A stretch of DNA of 44,529 nucleotides from Candidatus Parabacteroides intestinigallinarum (GTDB taxonomy: Bacteria > Bacteroidota > Bacteroidia > Bacteroidales > Tannerellaceae). Positions 43,020 to 44,529 of the stretch are shown here, one piece after another (positions within the stretch are counted from its first letter, which is position 1; every line of letters starts with the position of its first letter). Position numbers and translations under genes: made by a program. The notes under the pieces were generated by a model. It was not told where the DNA came from and searched no databases. It saw only the letters and a program-made list of their open reading frames with translations. The stretch covers positions 1 through 44,529 of the forward strand of contig DXEN01000022.1 of the NCBI GenBank assembly GCA_019114945.1, read 5' to 3'.

Positions 43020-43027
43020 AAGCAATC

Positions 43028-43510
43028 ATGGCTACCGCTTATCAAAATTTATCCGAATACGATTTTAATAGCGTACCCGACGCATCGGAAATGAACATCG
43101 GCATTGTCGTCGCGGAATGGAACCGGAATATTACCGAGAAGTTATTGCGAGGCGCTTGCGATACGCTGGAAAGGCATGGCGTAAAACCGGAGAATATCGT
43201 TGTCAAACGCGTCCCGGGTAGCTTCGAATTGACTTTCGGGGCTAAAAGATTAGCCGAGAGCAAGGAATTGGACGCGATTATCGTGCTGGGATGCGTCGTA
43301 AGAGGCGACACCCCTCATTTCGATTATGTCTGCTCGGGTGTGACACATGGAATCACGGAACTCAATCTGATGTACGATATCCCTTTCATCTTCGGCATGT
43401 TGACGACCAACACCATGCAACAAGCCGAGGATCGAGCCGGGGGCAGATTAGGAAACAAGGGCGATGAGGCGGCCGTAACAGCGATTAAGATGGTAAATTT
43501 TTCCGCTTAA
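43028..43510 (+). CDS. ribH: 6,7-dimethyl-8-ribityllumazine synthase
   Basis: 160 residues, the usual length for the lumazine synthase subunit. Signature segments are [45 protein letters not shown] and [21 protein letters not shown]. The last two include the catalytic His of the GxTxHxD-type motif (here DTPHFD) and the active-site Phe/Ile strip. It joins ribitylaminouracil with dihydroxybutanone phosphate, the penultimate step to riboflavin, in the cytosol. No FMN riboswitch fits in the 8-nt gap ahead of it. A tRNA promoter box follows 25 nt after the stop. Confidence 0.96.
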   Translation: MATAYQNLSEYDFNSVPDASEMNIGIVVAEWNRNITEKLLRGACDTLERHGVKPENIVVKRVPGSFELTFGAKRLAESKELDAIIVLGCVVRGDTPHFDYVCSGVTHGITELNLMYDIPFIFGMLTTNTMQQAEDRAGGRLGNKGDEAAVTAIKMVNFSA

Positions 43511-43535
43511 CACTTGCGGTACTCAAAATTAATCG

Positions 43536-43543
43536 TACCTTTG
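43536..43543 (+). promoter_or_regulatory. -7 box of the tRNA-Tyr/tRNA-Gly unit
   Basis: TACCTTTG is an exact match ending 17 nt before the tRNA-Tyr 5' end. Confidence 0.7.
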
Positions 43544-43560
43544 CACCGCGTTTAGCGAGG

Positions 43561-43646
43561 GGGCAGTTACCAGAGTGGCCAAATGGGGCAGACTGTAAAT
43601 CTGCTGGCTTACGCCTTCGGTGGTTCGAATCCATCACTGCCCACCA
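43561..43646 (+). tRNA. tRNA-Tyr (anticodon GTA)
   Basis: 86 nt with acceptor GGGCAGT/ACTGCCC, discriminator A and encoded CCA (43644-43646). The anticodon loop reads CTGTAAA, giving GTA. The long variable arm is that of a class II bacterial tRNA-Tyr. Confidence 0.97.
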
Positions 43647-43675
43647 ATGAATAACCATTCATTGTCTATCATTTT

Positions 43676-43751
43676 GCGGAAGTAGCTCAGTCGATAGAGC
43701 ATTAGCCTTCCAAGCTGAGGGTCGCGGGTTTGAGTCCCGTCTTCCGCTCCA
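43676..43751 (+). tRNA. tRNA-Gly (anticodon TCC)
   Basis: 76 nt with acceptor GCGGAAG/CTTCCGC, discriminator T and encoded CCA (43749-43751). The anticodon stem TTAGC/GCTGA encloses CTTCCAA, giving TCC. It follows tRNA-Tyr by 29 nt and shares its promoter. Confidence 0.97.
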
Positions 43752-43756
43752 CTACA

Positions 43757-43797
43757 AAGGGGCTGTGTCAAAATGGCAAATTTTGGCACAGCCCCTT
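43757..43797 (+). terminator. Long palindrome after tRNA-Gly: terminator or mobile-element end remnant
   Basis: AAGGGGCTGTG and CACAGCCCCTT are exact 11-bp arms, and the stem continues inward with CAAAAT/ATTTTG past one T-G pair, giving about 18 paired positions around GGCAA. It may terminate the tRNA transcript, although no T-tract follows. It also looks like the joined terminal inverted repeats of an insertion sequence. Confidence 0.6.
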
Positions 43798-43835
43798 AGG
43801 TGTGTAAGAATTGATAATAACGCAACAGTTTGCAA

Positions 43836-44183
43836 TTATGACACACCGTCTTTTTTCTTTTCCTCCTCCGGCTTATCCCAAGGATATGTCCGCTTCGGAT
43901 TGCGGGGAAACCAACCTTTCCGCACACGCTCCTCTTGCTCGAAAATTTCCTTGATCGTCCAAAACGAGGAGAACGCAAACACCCCACAAATAGCGGAGAA
44001 AGATACATCGGTTATAAATAGGGAAGCCACGACACCCGCGATGCCCAAAAGCAAGAATATCCACCAACATTTAGTTCCCCAGTAATATTCCGCCTTCACG
44101 GTCACCGGATGAAACATCCCGATAATCAAAAACGTACTAATTCCTATCAACAAGCCGCCTAAATTTAGCATACCAATTGTCAT
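43836..44183 (-). CDS. DUF4491 family small membrane protein
   Basis: 115 residues (or 111 from the ATG at 44171, which gives the more family-like MLNLGGLLIG start). Three hydrophobic helices (about 5-25, 38-57, 62-80) surround the signature HPVTVKAEYYWGTKCWW, and the C-terminus is basic with KGWFPRNPKRTYPW and a Glu/Lys-rich tail. The combination is that of DUF4491, a small inner-membrane protein of unknown role in Bacteroidales. It lies between the tRNA pair and a recombinase gene. No strong -7 box is seen upstream. Confidence 0.85.
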   Translation of the reverse strand: MTIGMLNLGGLLIGISTFLIIGMFHPVTVKAEYYWGTKCWWIFLLLGIAGVVASLFITDVSFSAICGVFAFSSFWTIKEIFEQEERVRKGWFPRNPKRTYPWDKPEEEKKKDGVS

Positions 44184-44303
44184 TTAAAACTGTCTTAAAT
44201 AAATATCGAACGAATCCTCGACTGAAAAGAGCGGGAAATTACAAATAAAATTCTTCCCTCCCAAGAAAAGAGACGATATACTTTTACTTTTAATACTTTC
44301 GTT

Positions 44304-44311
44304 TACATTTG
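44304..44311 (+). promoter_or_regulatory. -7 box of the recombinase gene
   Basis: TACATTTG is an exact TAnnTTTG match and predicts a leader of about 47 nt to the ATG at 44366, which has a good AAAGGAGA ribosome site. The rest of the region 44184-44365 shows no gene. Confidence 0.6.
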
Positions 44312-44365
44312 CCGGAGTGTTATTTTACGGAAACGATTAACAATATAAATAGAAAGGAGAAGCAT

Positions 44366-44529
44366 ATGGAAAATAACGAGAAAGATTTCACGGGAGGAAT
44401 ACAATCGTATATAGATTACCTGGAGGCGAACAAGCGTCACTCCTCGGCGAAGAGCTACCGGGACGCGTGGCGCTCGTTCACGCGTTTCGCGGGGATGGAG
44501 CGGATCCCCTATACCTATATAAATAAGAG
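44366..44529 (+). CDS. Tyrosine recombinase/integrase, N-terminal part (3' truncated by window)
   Basis: The ATG at 44366 follows AAAGGAGAAGC, the strongest Shine-Dalgarno match in the window. The frame stays open to the right edge (54 codons). The translation (MENNEKDFTGGIQSYIDYLE, then ANKRHSSAKSYRDAWRSFTR and FAGMERIPYTYINK) matches the SAM-like N-terminal core-binding domain of tyrosine recombinases. The catalytic domain lies beyond the window. Neighbouring tRNA genes make an island integrase possible, while phase-variation invertases of Bacteroidales are the other likely class. Confidence 0.75.
   Translation, partial: MENNEKDFTGGIQSYIDYLEANKRHSSAKSYRDAWRSFTRFAGMERIPYTYINK

Noticed and set aside
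43011-43027. FMN riboswitch ahead of ribH
   Set aside because: The gap from the TPR gene is 8 nt and no FMN aptamer motifs are present in the upstream leader at 42259-42329.
43752-44365. att site copied from the tRNA-Gly 3' end before the recombinase gene
   Set aside because: No second copy of the tRNA-Gly T-arm/acceptor sequence is visible between the tRNA and the right edge; a distal copy could lie outside the window.

Overview
The window is a 44.5-kb chromosomal stretch from a member of the Bacteroidales, most like Parabacteroides/Tannerellaceae; the genus is an inference. Support comes from the many upstream TAnnTTTG or TAnnTTCG boxes (the Bacteroidetes -7 promoter element), the short 286-residue primary sigma factor, HU-CCDC81/SPOR, DUF4491 and DUF5715 proteins, and an exported M3 peptidase. 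About 40 protein genes, RNase P RNA and three tRNAs are present. There are no rRNAs, CRISPR arrays or intact insertion sequences.

Layout. 1-3100 (+): the end of a tripartite efflux operon (TolC-like channel, EmrA/HlyD adaptor, MFS pump). 3270-4790 (-): guaA. 4842-8678 (-): a tight operon of a MATE transporter, agmatine deiminase, N-carbamoylputrescine amidase (agmatine to putrescine) and a zinc-ribbon/FHA protein. 8719-14493 (-): a secreted alpha/alpha-toroid protein, YeiH with its LysR regulator, and a Tat-exported GH125 alpha-mannosidase. 14606-17126 (-): primary sigma factor and periplasmic DegP/HtrA. 17410-17765 (+): RNase P RNA, followed by a YihY protein, a second MATE transporter and a small His/Pro/Lys-rich exported protein. 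20829-22692 (-): DUF5715 lipoprotein, LpxH and a MIP18 Fe-S assembly protein. 23140-23937 (+): a beta-barrel protein. 23967-27639 (-): RadC, EF-P, MgtE and RsmA. 27735-33433 (+): a flippase-like membrane protein, PepD, an HU/SPOR protein and a PIF1-like helicase with TPRs. 33659-35679 (-): a small wHTH protein, an SDR enzyme with a C-terminal Cys cluster, and tRNA-Glu. 35959-40789 (+): an M3 peptidase, then an operon of dCMP deaminase, S41 protease and 5-formyl-THF cyclo-ligase. 40786-42187 (-): recF with DUF721. 42330-43751 (+): a TPR membrane protein with ribH, then tRNA-Tyr and tRNA-Gly. A DUF4491 gene (-) and the first codons of a tyrosine recombinase (+) close the window.

The least ordinary content is between genes. 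There are five short tandem arrays with units of 23, 40, 22, 41 and 23 bp. The 40- and 41-bp arrays consist of hairpin units, with paired substitutions that keep the stems intact. The two 23-bp arrays belong to one dispersed family, and both lie just after the stop of a + strand gene facing a convergent neighbour. Other notable points are two genes whose -7 box ends exactly 4 nt before the start codon (candidate leaderless mRNAs), a T-N11-A dyad at about -65 of the yeiH promoter, an exact dyad between degP and rnpB, fully overlapping divergent promoters between rsmA and the flippase gene, and a 95-bp out-of-frame gene overlap.
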